Assembly (NCBI RefSeq): GCF_019173455.1
Contig: NZ_JADPQH010000002.1
Coordinates: 325,490-389,489, forward strand
Length of the DNA: 64,000 bases
Reading direction: 5' to 3'
From: Nesterenkonia sp. Act20
GTDB lineage: Bacteria; Actinomycetota; Actinomycetes; Actinomycetales; Micrococcaceae
Made by a program: the position numbers and the translations under genes
Part shown: in pieces, positions 8,520 through 16,724 of the stretch
Layout: every line of letters starts with the position of its first letter
Position numbering within the stretch: position 1 is the first letter of the stretch
Notes under the pieces: model-generated
The model's database searches: none
The model's input: only the letters and a program-made list of their open reading frames with translations
Told to the model about the DNA's origin: nothing

Positions 8520-9869
8520 TCAGCCGGTCAGGTCTGCGGCGGTGATCCGGTCGAAGACCAGCTCTGGGGTCTCGTGCGGGCCGCCCTCGGCGTCGACGTC
8601 CACGGAACCCTCGAGCGCCTGCTCGGCGCGGGCGATCCGGTGCTCGTCGTCGGTGAGCAGGGTGAACAGCGGCTGACCGGCGGCGACGGCCTCACCTGGC
8701 TTGGCGTGCATGCGCACCCCTGCGCCGGCCTGCACCGAATCCTGCTTGCGCGCGCGACCGGCCCCGAGCCTCCAGGCGGCCAGGCCCACGGCCATGGCGT
8801 CCAGACGCGTCATCGTGCCGGAGACTCCCGCGAGGATGGTGTGGCTGTGCTTCGCCTGGGGCAGGGCCGCCTCCGGGTCTCCGCTCTGGGCGGAGATCAT
8901 GGCGCGCCAGGAGTCCATCGCCCGGCCGTTGCGCAGGTTCTCTGCGGGATCCACTCCGCTGATGCCCACCGCCTCGAGCATCTCCTTCGCCAGCGCCACA
9001 GTGAGCTCGACGACGTCGGCCGGGCCACCTCCGGAGAGCACCTCGACGGATTCCTCCACCTCGATGGCATTGCCGGCGGTGAGTCCCAGCGGGCTCTCCA
9101 TGTCGGTGAGCAGCGCGGAGGTCTTGACCCCGGCGTCGGTGCCCAGCGCCACCATGGTGCGGGCGAGCTCCCGTGCGTCGTCGCGGGACTTCATGAACGC
9201 CCCGGAGCCTGCCTTGACGTCGAGCACCAGCGCATCGGTGCCCTCGGCGATCTTCTTCGACATGATGGAGGAGGCGATCAGCGGAATGGCTTCCACGGTG
9301 CCGGTGACATCGCGCAGCGCATAGAGCTTCTTGTCCGCGGGGGCCAGGCCCGGTCCGGCGGCGCAGATCACGGCGTTGACCTCATCGAGCTGACGCAGCA
9401 GCTCGGAGTTGCTCAGATCGGCCTGCCAGCCGGGGATGGCCTCGAGCTTGTCCAGCGTGCCGCCGGTGTGACCCAGCCCGCGGCCGGAGAGCTGAGGAAC
9501 CGGGACCCCGTAGCTGGCCACCAAGGGAGCCAGCGGAAGCGTGATCTTGTCGCCCACGCCGCCGGTGGAGTGTTTGTCAGCGGTCAGCCGGCGTCCGCCG
9601 TCGGGGCCGCGCAGCGAGGAGAAGTCCATCCGCTCGCCGGAGGCGATCATCGCCGCGGTCCAGTGGCCGATCTCCTCGCGGTTCATCCCATTGAGCAGGA
9701 TCGCCATGGCGAGCGCGGACATCTGCTCATCGCCGACGTAGCCGTCGGTGTAGGCGGCGATCATCCATTCGATCTGCGCCTGGGAGAGGTGTCCGTGGTC
9801 TCGCTTGAGCCGGATCAGCTCCACGGCATCGTGGGCGGAGCGGTCATACCTCAGTCCGGTGGGGCTCAT
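8520..9869 (-). CDS. deoA: Thymidine phosphorylase
   Basis: Phosphorolyses thymidine or deoxyuridine to the base and deoxyribose-1-phosphate. I take the ATG at 9869 (MSPTGLRYDRSAHDAVELI), giving 449 residues; the frame stays open upstream, but that part is the antisense-like shadow of cdd. Conserved elements are the helical domain with IEWMIAAYTDGY, MNREEIGHWTAAMIASGERM, the phosphate-binding DKHSTGGVGDKITLPLAP and KKIAEGTDALVLDVKAGSGAF. The start overlaps the cdd stop by 4 bases, and the cdd-deoA pair is a common pyrimidine-salvage unit. Confidence 0.96.
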   Translation of the reverse strand: MSPTGLRYDRSAHDAVELIRLKRDHGHLSQAQIEWMIAAYTDGYVGDEQMSALAMAILLNGMNREEIGHWTAAMIASGERMDFSSLRGPDGGRRLTADKHSTGGVGDKITLPLAPLVASYGVPVPQLSGRGLGHTGGTLDKLEAIPGWQADLSNSELLRQLDEVNAVICAAGPGLAPADKKLYALRDVTGTVEAIPLIASSIMSKKIAEGTDALVLDVKAGSGAFMKSRDDARELARTMVALGTDAGVKTSALLTDMESPLGLTAGNAIEVEESVEVLSGGGPADVVELTVALAKEMLEAVGISGVDPAENLRNGRAMDSWRAMISAQSGDPEAALPQAKHSHTILAGVSGTMTRLDAMAVGLAAWRLGAGRARKQDSVQAGAGVRMHAKPGEAVAAGQPLFTLLTDDEHRIARAEQALEGSVDVDAEGGPHETPELVFDRITAADLTG

Positions 9870-10330
9870 GTCGCCTCCCGAGCGGTCGCTTCGAGGTCGC
9901 GCGGACCGAAGGATTCCGGCAGCAGGGCCTCCAGTGTGGTCGGGCCCTGGGCGGTGCGCACATGCATGGTGGGCGCGGAGAATTCGTGGAGCAGCTGCCG
10001 GCAGCGGCCGCAGGGGGTGATGTACTCGCCCTCGCGGTTCACGCAGGTGAAGGCGACGATCTTGCCGCCGCCGTTCATCTGCAGCGCACCGATCATGGTG
10101 CACTCCGCGCAGAGGCTCAGCCCGTAGGAGGCGTTCTCCACGTTGCATCCGGAGATGATGGAGCCATCCTCGAGCAGCGCGGCGGCCCCCACCGGGTAGT
10201 TCGAGTAGGGGGCGTAGGCATGCGTCATCGCGATCCTGGCCTGGGTGGTGAGCCGGTCCCAGTCGGCGTCGTGATCCGGGGCCGGGATCCGCGCGATGCG
10301 TCCGGTCAGAAAGTCATCGTCCTCAGTCAT
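9866..10330 (-). CDS. cdd: Cytidine deaminase
   Basis: Deaminates cytidine and deoxycytidine to uridine forms. The 154-residue chain is the short tetrameric type. The zinc site is CAEC (Cys plus catalytic Glu) in the middle and PCGRCRQLL about 35 residues later, that is three cysteines. YAPYSNYPVGAAAL and the substrate motif NVENASYGLSLCAE are also present. The second ATG (10330) has an AGGA at good spacing; the ATG at 10339 is an alternative. It is translationally coupled to deoA. Confidence 0.95.
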   Translation of the reverse strand: MTEDDDFLTGRIARIPAPDHDADWDRLTTQARIAMTHAYAPYSNYPVGAAALLEDGSIISGCNVENASYGLSLCAECTMIGALQMNGGGKIVAFTCVNREGEYITPCGRCRQLLHEFSAPTMHVRTAQGPTTLEALLPESFGPRDLEATAREAT

Positions 10331-10366
10331 AGGGGCCATCCTACGAGGCCAGCCCCGCTGCCGTGT

Positions 10367-11614
10367 TCAGGCGCGACGCAGCTCGCCGATCGCGCTCAGT
10401 GCGGTGGTGACCATGATCTTGGTGCCGTAGCCGATCGCGCGCTCGTCCGGGACATAGTCACCGCGGTGCAGGTCAAACTCGGGTCCGCCGGGGGTGTTCG
10501 TGCCCAGCCGGAACATCGCCCCGGGCAGCTCCTGGGTCATCCAGGCGAAGTCCTCCCCGCCCATGGACTGCGGCGCGAGCTCGAGGCCTTCGGAGCCGAG
10601 CACCTCGCGGCCGGCGTTCTCCAGCAGGGTCGTCTCCCGCTCGCTGTTGATCACCGGAGGCACGCCACGGATGTGCTCGAGCTCGACCTCGACCCCGTAG
10701 GGCGCGGCGACCTGTTCCACGATCTCGTCGAGCAGCTTGCCGGCGTCGCGCCAGGCGTCCGCGTCGAGGATCCGCATGGTGCCGACCAGTGTGCCGCTGG
10801 CGGGGATCGCGTTGTGCGCGCTGCCCGCCTCGATCTGCCCCCAGACCAGCGAGACCGCCGAACGGACGTCCACCCGGCGGGAGAGCACCGCAGGCACGGT
10901 GGAGGCGATATGCGCCAGCGCGGAGACCATGTCCTCGGTCAGGTGCGGGCGGGAGGTGTGGCCGCCTCGCCCGGTCACATTGATGCGCACGACGTCGGCG
11001 GCGGAGGTGATCGCGCCGATGCGGGTGCCGATCTTGCCCACCTCGATCCGCGGATCGCAGTGCAGGGCGAAGATCCGCGGCAGCGGGGCGAGGACGTCCT
11101 GACGGACCATCTCCAGGGCACCGCCGGGCATGGTCTCCTCGGCGGGTTGGAAGATGACCCGCACCTTCGCGCCGAGGCCGTCCGGGTCGCCGTCGTCGAT
11201 CCGGTCCTGGTGCAGCCGCTGCAGGCTCAGCGCGACGCCGAGCGCCACTGTGGTGTGGATGTCGTGTCCGCAGGCGTGGGTCACTCCTGTGTGTGTGGAG
11301 GCGAAGTCCAGCTCGGTGAGCTCCTCCACCGGCAAGGCGTCGATGTCCCCGCGGAATCCGGCGGCGAACTCACCGACGCCGATATCCACGTAGAGTCCGG
11401 TTGTCTCGGGCATGAGCTGCGGTTCCAACCCCACGGCTCGGAGACGCGCGGCCAGCTTCTCGGTGGTGCGCTCCTCCTTCCAGGAGAGCTCAGGGTGGGC
11501 GTGCAGGTCCCGGCGCACGGTGAGCAGCTCCGGCTCCAGAGCGTCGACGAGCTCTGCGGCGGAGGCATGCGCGGCCTTGAGCATGACGGTGCGGCGCGCT
11601 GGTTCAGAGGACAT
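10367..11614 (-). CDS. M20 family metallo-amidohydrolase (amino-acid amide / hippurate hydrolase type)
   Basis: Cytoplasmic di-metal hydrolase of about 415 residues, of the IAA-amino-acid/hippurate/N-acyl-amino-acid hydrolase subgroup. Visible metal-site segments are GFRGDIDALPVEE, HACGHDIHTTVALG and QPAEETMPGGALEMV, with the C-terminal PQSMGGEDFAWM. The dimerisation lid lies between about residues 190 and 310. I choose ATG 11614, which has GGAG six bases upstream; the next in-frame ATG (11626) lies further inside manC. The gene overlaps the 3' end of manC by 11 bases. The acyl substrate cannot be read from sequence. Confidence 0.92.
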   Translation of the reverse strand: MSSEPARRTVMLKAAHASAAELVDALEPELLTVRRDLHAHPELSWKEERTTEKLAARLRAVGLEPQLMPETTGLYVDIGVGEFAAGFRGDIDALPVEELTELDFASTHTGVTHACGHDIHTTVALGVALSLQRLHQDRIDDGDPDGLGAKVRVIFQPAEETMPGGALEMVRQDVLAPLPRIFALHCDPRIEVGKIGTRIGAITSAADVVRINVTGRGGHTSRPHLTEDMVSALAHIASTVPAVLSRRVDVRSAVSLVWGQIEAGSAHNAIPASGTLVGTMRILDADAWRDAGKLLDEIVEQVAAPYGVEVELEHIRGVPPVINSERETTLLENAGREVLGSEGLELAPQSMGGEDFAWMTQELPGAMFRLGTNTPGGPEFDLHRGDYVPDERAIGYGTKIMVTTALSAIGELRRA

Positions 11615-12734
11615 CGGATTCTCCATGCGCCTTGAGTGCCTCCACTGCCTGTTTCACCGATTGCGCGTGATCGGTGGTGGTGACCAGCAGCGCATCCGGG
11701 GTGTCGACCACGACGATGTTCTCCACACCGATCAGCGCGACCACCCGCTGAGTGTCGGAGACGACGACGCCGGAGGACTGGTCCGAGTAGACGCGAGCCT
11801 TCTCCCCGAGCACGGTCATCGATTCCTGCTCGCGGGCCGGGTTGAGCCGGGCGATCGCCGCGAAGTCTCCGACGTCGTCCCAGGTGAAGGTGCCGGGAAT
11901 CATGGCCACGTCTCCGGCGGCGGCGGCAGGCTCGGCGACTGCATAGTCGATGGCGATCTTGGGCAGCTGCGGCCAGACCCGGGCGGTGACCTCGGCCTGC
12001 GCCTCGGTGCCCCAGGCGGCGGCGATCTCGGTCAGTCCGGCGTGGAGCTCGGGCTCGGCCCGGGCGAGATGATCCAGCAGCAGGGCCACCGGAGCGACGA
12101 ACATCCCGGCGTTCCACAGGTAGTCCCCCGAGGCCACGTACTTCTCTGCCAGCTCCTGACCCGGCTTCTCCACGAACTCCACGACCTCGTGGGCGTGCGG
12201 CGCCTCCGGGATCGGCGCACCGTCGATCTGCAGGCCCGCCCCGCGGCGGATGTAGCCGAAGCCGGTGGAGGGATGAGTGGGGGTGATGCCGATGGTGACG
12301 ATCTTCCCGGTTGCAGCAGTGGCCACCGCCTCGCGCACCGCTTCCTGGAACACCTCCACGGGGGCGATCACCTGATCGGCGGCGAAGGAGCCCATGATGG
12401 TCTCCGGGTCGCGGCGGTGCAGGATCGCGGCGGCCAGGCCGATGGCCGCGCCGGAGTCCTTGGGCTCGGATTCGAGCACCAGGTCCTCGGTGTCCAGCTC
12501 GGGGATCTGCTCGCGCACAGCCTGTCGATGCGATTCGCCGGTGACCACCATCACGCGCTTGCCGGTGAGCGGCGCAAGCCGCTCATAGGTTCCACGGATC
12601 AGCGTGGTCCCGGCCCCGGTGAGGTCGTGGAGAAACTTGGGCGCACTCGCGCGGGAGAGCGGCCAGAGCCGGGTCCCCACACCTCCTGCGGGGATCACCG
12701 TATAAAACTTGTCCAAAGCTGCCTGAGAAGTCAC
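11604..12734 (-). CDS. manC: Mannose-1-phosphate guanylyltransferase
   Basis: Makes GDP-mannose from mannose-1-phosphate and GTP for mannosylated glycans and lipids. The nucleotidyltransferase signature IPAGGVGTRLWPLSRASAPK is at the very N-terminus, followed by GSFAADQVI, GFGYIRRG, FVEKPG and WNAGMFV. The 376-residue length assumes the GTG at 12734; the frame is open further upstream, but the core begins about 10 residues in. It is the first gene of a minus-strand run and faces sdhC across a 350-base gap. No separate isomerase domain is present. Confidence 0.93.
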   Translation of the reverse strand: MTSQAALDKFYTVIPAGGVGTRLWPLSRASAPKFLHDLTGAGTTLIRGTYERLAPLTGKRVMVVTGESHRQAVREQIPELDTEDLVLESEPKDSGAAIGLAAAILHRRDPETIMGSFAADQVIAPVEVFQEAVREAVATAATGKIVTIGITPTHPSTGFGYIRRGAGLQIDGAPIPEAPHAHEVVEFVEKPGQELAEKYVASGDYLWNAGMFVAPVALLLDHLARAEPELHAGLTEIAAAWGTEAQAEVTARVWPQLPKIAIDYAVAEPAAAAGDVAMIPGTFTWDDVGDFAAIARLNPAREQESMTVLGEKARVYSDQSSGVVVSDTQRVVALIGVENIVVVDTPDALLVTTTDHAQSVKQAVEALKAHGESDVL

Positions 12735-12830
12735 CTCACCAGGGTAGACCCATACGCTGACCGGCCCGGTCAGCCGCGCAGCAGGTCCCCGATCCCGGCG
12801 CACAGGAATTGCGTCACAACATTGCAGATT

Positions 12831-12847
12831 TTCTACATGCTGTAGAA
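12831..12847. promoter_or_regulatory. Palindrome TTCTACA-N3-TGTAGAA, candidate operator upstream of sdhC
   Basis: Perfect 7+7-base inverted repeat with a 3-base centre (TGC), located about 240 bases before sdhC and 97 bases before manC. The same TTCTAC-N5-GTAGAA layout recurs at 63871-63887 upstream of another gene, which supports a regulator-binding site rather than chance. The regulator is unknown. Confidence 0.6.
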
Positions 12848-12957
12848 CTCAAATCCTCGCGGCGTGATCTCGGCAGAACACGACTCAGGCACGCCTGAAC
12901 AACGGCGCAACAAAGCCTGCTCACAAGCGCGATGAGCCGCGTCGTCGGCCGCGGTGC

Positions 12958-12971
12958 TCTACTCTGGTAGA
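12958..12971. promoter_or_regulatory. Weaker palindrome TCTAC-N4-GTAGA upstream of sdhC
   Basis: Arms TCTAC (12958-12962) and GTAGA (12967-12971) flank a 4-base centre, one base shorter than in the 12831 and 63871 sites. It is closer to sdhC, about 114 bases upstream. It could be a second, degenerate operator for the same factor, or chance. Confidence 0.35.
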
Positions 12972-13084
12972 TGACATAGGACTCGCGCTGGCGTCACGGA
13001 TTCCGCACCGCCGCAGCGAAGAAAACATGCAGACAAAATGCGCCGCGCGGAATGCCATGCAAGGACGCAGGGAGGTAATGACAG

Positions 13085-13471
13085 GTGACGCAGACTAAAG
13101 GCACCCTTTATAAGGGGTCAGGGGGCATGTGGTCCTGGGTAGGACACCGGATCACCGGTGTAGGGATCTTCTTCTTCCTCCTGGTCCACGTGCTCGACAC
13201 CTCGCTGGTGAGGGTCTCGCCGGAGGCCTACGACGCGGTGATCGGCGCGTATAAGAACCCGATCATGATCATCGGCGAGATCGGCCTGGTCGGCGCGATC
13301 GTCTTCCATGCATTCAACGGCCTGCGGATCATCCTGGTGGATTTCTGGTCCAAGGGCACCCGCTACCACAAGCAGATGCTCTGGGCCGTGATGGGCCTCT
13401 GGGTGATCGTGATGATCGGTTTCACCGCGCGCCACGTGATGCTGTTCCTTGACGGCTGGGGAGGGTTCTGA
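13085..13471 (+). CDS. sdhC: Succinate dehydrogenase cytochrome b556 subunit
   Basis: Membrane anchor subunit of respiratory complex II (128 residues, three transmembrane helices). It begins with GTG at 13085 with GGAGG about 9 bases upstream. The family pattern SWVGHRITGVGIFFFLLVHV is near the N-terminus; His residues in the first and second helices (GHRITG, LVHVLD, FHAFNG) are candidate haem/quinone ligands. It leads the sdhCDAB operon, two bases before sdhD. Confidence 0.94.
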   Translation: MTQTKGTLYKGSGGMWSWVGHRITGVGIFFFLLVHVLDTSLVRVSPEAYDAVIGAYKNPIMIIGEIGLVGAIVFHAFNGLRIILVDFWSKGTRYHKQMLWAVMGLWVIVMIGFTARHVMLFLDGWGGF

Positions 13472-13473
13472 AC

Positions 13474-13977
13474 ATGACGACCACTGATTCCGTGGCACTG
13501 CCCACACAGGGCATCGAGGCTCCGCGCTCCAAGCGGATCGACCCCAAGTACCTGCGCCGCTCGTCGAGCTCCTCGAGCAGCTTCGAGATGGCCGGCTGGG
13601 TCTTCATGCGCGTCTCCGGCGCCGCTCTGGTGGTGCTGATCTTCGTGCACCTCTGGGTCAACCTGATGGTCGGCGAAGGGATCCACGGCGTGGACTTCGG
13701 CTTCGTCGCCGGCAAATGGGCGAATCCCGTCTGGCAGTTCTGGGACCTGACCATGCTCTGGCTGGCCATGCTCCACGGCGGCAATGGCATGCGCACGATC
13801 ATCAACGACTATGCGGAGAAGGACTCCACACGGGTGTGGCTCAAGTCCATCCTGACCCTCTCCGTGGTCGTCATCATCGTGCTGGGCACCATGGTGATCT
13901 TCACCTTCGAGCCCTGCATGGTCGACAACACCGGCCAGCTGCTCGATTCCGCACCCGCCTTCTGCCAGAACGTCTGA
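13474..13977 (+). CDS. sdhD: Succinate dehydrogenase hydrophobic membrane anchor subunit
   Basis: Second anchor subunit of complex II, 167 residues. A polar N-terminal 40 residues, with a Ser-rich stretch SSSSSSFEM, precedes three hydrophobic helices: VFMRVSGAALVVLIFVHLWV, FWDLTMLWLAMLHGGNGMRT and ILTLSVVVIIVLGTMVIFTF. RVSGAAL and HGGNGMR are the usual haem/quinone-side motifs. It sits between sdhC and sdhA; the 79-base gap to sdhA is the longest in the operon. Confidence 0.93.
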   Translation: MTTTDSVALPTQGIEAPRSKRIDPKYLRRSSSSSSSFEMAGWVFMRVSGAALVVLIFVHLWVNLMVGEGIHGVDFGFVAGKWANPVWQFWDLTMLWLAMLHGGNGMRTIINDYAEKDSTRVWLKSILTLSVVVIIVLGTMVIFTFEPCMVDNTGQLLDSAPAFCQNV

Positions 13978-14056
13978 TCTCCACCGGGGCAACCCCGGTG
14001 CGCACCTCTGCGCGTTCTCACGCTTCCGAACACCACGAAAAGAGAGCCACAAGCTG

Positions 14057-15844
14057 ATGCAGGTTCACAAGTACGACGTCGTCATCGTCGGCGCTGGCGG
14101 CGCAGGCATGCGCGCAGCCATCGAATCCGGCCAGCGCGCCCACACCGCGGTGCTGACCAAGCTCTACCCCACCCGTTCCCACACCGGTGCCGCCCAGGGC
14201 GGCATGTGCGCCGCACTGGCCAACGTCGAAGAGGACAACTGGGAGTGGCACACCTTTGACACGGTCAAGGGCGGTGACTACCTGGTGGACCAGGATGCCG
14301 CAGAGGTCATGGCCAAAGAAGCCATCGACGCTGTGCTGGACCTGGAGAAGATGGGTCTGCCCTTCAACCGCACCCCCGAGGGCAAGATCGACCAGCGCCG
14401 CTTCGGCGGGCACACCCGCGACCACGGCAAGGCCGCCGTGCGCCGCGCCTGCTACGCCGCTGACCGCACCGGTCACATGATCCTGCAGACGCTGTACCAG
14501 AACTGCGTGAAGCACAACGTCGAGTTCTACAACGAGTACTACGTGCTGGATCTGCTCACCGTGGAGGAGGAGGCCACCCGCGAGGACGGCTCCACCTACA
14601 TGCAGAAGAGGACGGCCGGCGTCGTCTCCTACGACCTGGCCAACGGCGAGATCCACGTCTTCCAGGCCAAGTCTGTGGTCTTCGCCACCGGCGGTCTGGG
14701 CAAGATCTTCAAGACCACCTCCAACGCACACACGCTGACCGCCGACGGCATGGCCCTGGCCTACCGTGCGGGCATCCCGCTGGAGGACATGGAGTTCGTG
14801 CAGTTCCACCCCACCGGTCTGGCCGGGCTGGGGATCCTGCTCTCCGAGGCCGCCCGCGGTGAGGGCGCGATCCTGCGCAACTCCGAGGGTGAGCGCTTCA
14901 TGGAACGCTACGCCCCCACGATCAAGGACCTCGCCCCACGTGACATCGTGGCGCGATCCATGGCGAACGAGGTGCGTGAGGGACGTGGCGCGGGTCCGAA
15001 CAAGGACTACGTGCTGCTGGACCTGACGCACCTGGAGCCCGCGCACATCGACGCGAAGCTTCCGGACATCACCGAGTTCGCGCGCACCTACCTCGGCGTC
15101 GAGCCCTATACCGAGCCGGTGCCGGTCTTCCCGACCTGCCACTACGCGATGGGCGGCGTGCCGACCAACGTGAAGTCCGAGGTCCTGCAGGACAACGACA
15201 CCGTGGTCCCTGGCCTCTTCGCCGCCGGTGAGGTCGCCTGCGTCTCGGTGCACGGCTCCAACCGCCTGGGCACCAACTCGCTGCTGGACATCAACGTGTT
15301 CGGCAAGCGCGCCGGCCTGGCCGCCGCCGAATATGCCGCCACCGCAGAGTTCGTGGACATCCCGGAGAACCCGACCGAGTTCACCGAGAACCAGCTCAAC
15401 GCGATGCGTGCGTCCACCGGCGGAGAGCGCACGGCGACGCTGCGCTCTGAGCTGCAGGAGACCATGGACGCGAACATGCAGGTGTTCCGCTCCGAGGAGA
15501 CCATCAAGGAAGCCCTGGCGGTCATCGCTGATCTGCGTAAGCGCTATAAGAACGTGCAGATCCAGGACAAGGGCAAGCGGTTCAACCTGGACCTGCTCGA
15601 GGCCGTGGAGCTCGGCTTCCTGCTGGACATGGCCGAGGTCATGACCGTGGCGGCCCTGCACCGCAAGGAGTCACGCGGCGGACACTACCGCGAGGACTTC
15701 CCGGAGCGTGATGACGAGAACTTCATGCTGCACTCGATGATGTACCTCGACCCCGAGTCCTCGACCGACGGCACCAACGGCATCCGTGCCGACACCAAAC
15801 CGGTCGTCTTCACCCGTTACGAGCCGATGGAGCGTAAGTACTGA
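14057..15844 (+). CDS. sdhA: Succinate dehydrogenase flavoprotein subunit
   Basis: Catalytic subunit oxidising succinate to fumarate with covalently bound FAD; 595 residues, full length. The FAD loop VIVGAGGAGMRAA is at residues 9-21, and the flavinylation site SHTGAAQGGM at about 44-53. Active-site pieces follow: QFHPTGL, the catalytic-arginine stretch ERYAPTIKDLAPRDIVARSM, HYAMGGVPTN and GSNRLGTNSLLD. The C-terminal helical domain has the ESRGGHYREDFPERDD signature. Its stop shares one base with the sdhB start (TGATG), indicating translational coupling. Confidence 0.98.
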   Translation: MQVHKYDVVIVGAGGAGMRAAIESGQRAHTAVLTKLYPTRSHTGAAQGGMCAALANVEEDNWEWHTFDTVKGGDYLVDQDAAEVMAKEAIDAVLDLEKMGLPFNRTPEGKIDQRRFGGHTRDHGKAAVRRACYAADRTGHMILQTLYQNCVKHNVEFYNEYYVLDLLTVEEEATREDGSTYMQKRTAGVVSYDLANGEIHVFQAKSVVFATGGLGKIFKTTSNAHTLTADGMALAYRAGIPLEDMEFVQFHPTGLAGLGILLSEAARGEGAILRNSEGERFMERYAPTIKDLAPRDIVARSMANEVREGRGAGPNKDYVLLDLTHLEPAHIDAKLPDITEFARTYLGVEPYTEPVPVFPTCHYAMGGVPTNVKSEVLQDNDTVVPGLFAAGEVACVSVHGSNRLGTNSLLDINVFGKRAGLAAAEYAATAEFVDIPENPTEFTENQLNAMRASTGGERTATLRSELQETMDANMQVFRSEETIKEALAVIADLRKRYKNVQIQDKGKRFNLDLLEAVELGFLLDMAEVMTVAALHRKESRGGHYREDFPERDDENFMLHSMMYLDPESSTDGTNGIRADTKPVVFTRYEPMERKY

Positions 15845-16632
15845 TGAGCACTCCCACCAAAGAAGCCGCCGAGCCCGCTTCCAAGATCGACATGAAGGAG
15901 AGCGGAGGCGGAGGCGAGGTCCCGAGCTTCGAGATCACTCTCCAGGTGCGCCGCTATGACCCGGAGTTCTCCGATGAGGCACGCTGGGACGAATGGCAGC
16001 TCACCATGTACGGCACCGACCGCGTGCTGGACGCCCTGCACAAGGTCAAGTGGAACATCGACGGTTCGCTGACGTTCCGCCGGTCCTGCGCCCACGGCGT
16101 CTGCGGCTCCGATGCCATGCGCATCAACGGTCGCAACCGCCTGGCCTGCAAGGTGCTGCTCAAGGACCTGGACACCTCCAAGCCGATCATGGTCGAGCCA
16201 ATCAAGGGTCTGCCCGTGGAGAAGGACCTGATCGTGGACATGGAGCCCTTCTTCCAGTCCTACCGCGAGATCATGCCCTTCATGGTCAACAACTCGCCGG
16301 CCCCGACCGCCGAGCGCCTGCAGTCCCCCGAGGACCGTGAGCGCTTCGACGACACCACCAAGTGCATCCTCTGCGCCGCCTGCACCTCCTCCTGCCCGGT
16401 CTTCTGGACCGACGGGCAGTACTTCGGCCCGGCGGCGATCGTCAACGCGCATCGGTTCATCTTCGATTCCCGCGACGACGCCGGCGACATGCGCCTGGAG
16501 GTCCTCAACGACAAAGAGGGCGTGTGGCGCTGCCGCACCACCTTCAACTGCACCGATGCCTGCCCGCGCGGCATCGAGGTCACCAAGGCCATCCAAGAGG
16601 TCAAGCGCGCGGTGCTGACCCGCAGCATGTAG
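15844..16632 (+). CDS. sdhB: Succinate dehydrogenase iron-sulfur subunit
   Basis: Electron-transfer subunit of complex II, 262 residues. All three clusters can be traced: [2Fe-2S] in RRSCAHGVCGSDAM with the later NRLACKVLL cysteine, [4Fe-4S] in CILCAACTSSCPVF, and [3Fe-4S] in CRTTFNCTDACPRGIE. The first 25 residues are polar and Gly-rich. It closes the operon and is followed 11 bases later by a 16-bp stem terminator. Confidence 0.98.
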   Translation: MSTPTKEAAEPASKIDMKESGGGGEVPSFEITLQVRRYDPEFSDEARWDEWQLTMYGTDRVLDALHKVKWNIDGSLTFRRSCAHGVCGSDAMRINGRNRLACKVLLKDLDTSKPIMVEPIKGLPVEKDLIVDMEPFFQSYREIMPFMVNNSPAPTAERLQSPEDRERFDDTTKCILCAACTSSCPVFWTDGQYFGPAAIVNAHRFIFDSRDDAGDMRLEVLNDKEGVWRCRTTFNCTDACPRGIEVTKAIQEVKRAVLTRSM

Positions 16633-16643
16633 TCCCGCGCCTC

Positions 16644-16684
16644 AGGAGGTCGGGTGGCGCGCTGCGCTCGCCACCCGACCTCCT
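16644..16684 (+). terminator. 16-bp stem-loop terminator after sdhB
   Basis: Arms 16644-16659 (AGGAGGTCGGGTGGCG) and 16669-16684 are perfect reverse complements around a 9-base loop. The downstream sequence is only weakly T-rich (ACGTGTTTGC). It sits just after the sdhB stop and insulates the ATP-grasp gene. Confidence 0.8.
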
Positions 16685-16690
16685 ACGTGT

Positions 16691-16718
16691 TTGCATTGGT
16701 TCGCTCCCTCGGTTAGGT
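16691..16718 (+). promoter_or_regulatory. Candidate promoter of the ATP-grasp gene
   Basis: TTGCAT (16691-16696) and TTAGGT (16713-16718) are separated by 16 bases, and the ATG follows 6 bases after the -10-like hexamer. No Shine-Dalgarno is visible, so the transcript would be leaderless, which is common in actinobacteria. Confidence 0.4.
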
Positions 16719-16724
16719 GACGTC

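Larger units (their letters stand above)
12735..13084. promoter_or_regulatory. 350-base divergent intergenic region between manC and sdhC
   Basis: No coding region is supported here. It must hold the manC promoter (minus) and the sdhCDAB promoter (plus). Its notable content is the palindrome at 12831-12847, a weaker related palindrome at 12958-12971 and the sdhC Shine-Dalgarno GGAGG at 13071-13075. I could not assign a convincing -35/-10 pair for sdhC. Confidence 0.7.

Noticed and set aside
7575-10127. An 850-codon open frame on the plus strand opposite DedA, deoA and cdd
   Set aside because: Antisense shadow of well-supported enzymes; no ribosome-binding site and no recognisable domain.
13078-13098. 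Six-codon leader ORF overlapping the sdhC start (ATG at 13078)
   Set aside because: The Shine-Dalgarno is only 2 bases from this ATG, too close for efficient initiation, and serves the GTG at 13085 better.
14018-15661. Long minus-strand open frame opposite sdhA
   Set aside because: sdhA is unmistakable in the other direction; the antisense product is His/Val/Gly-rich with no motif.
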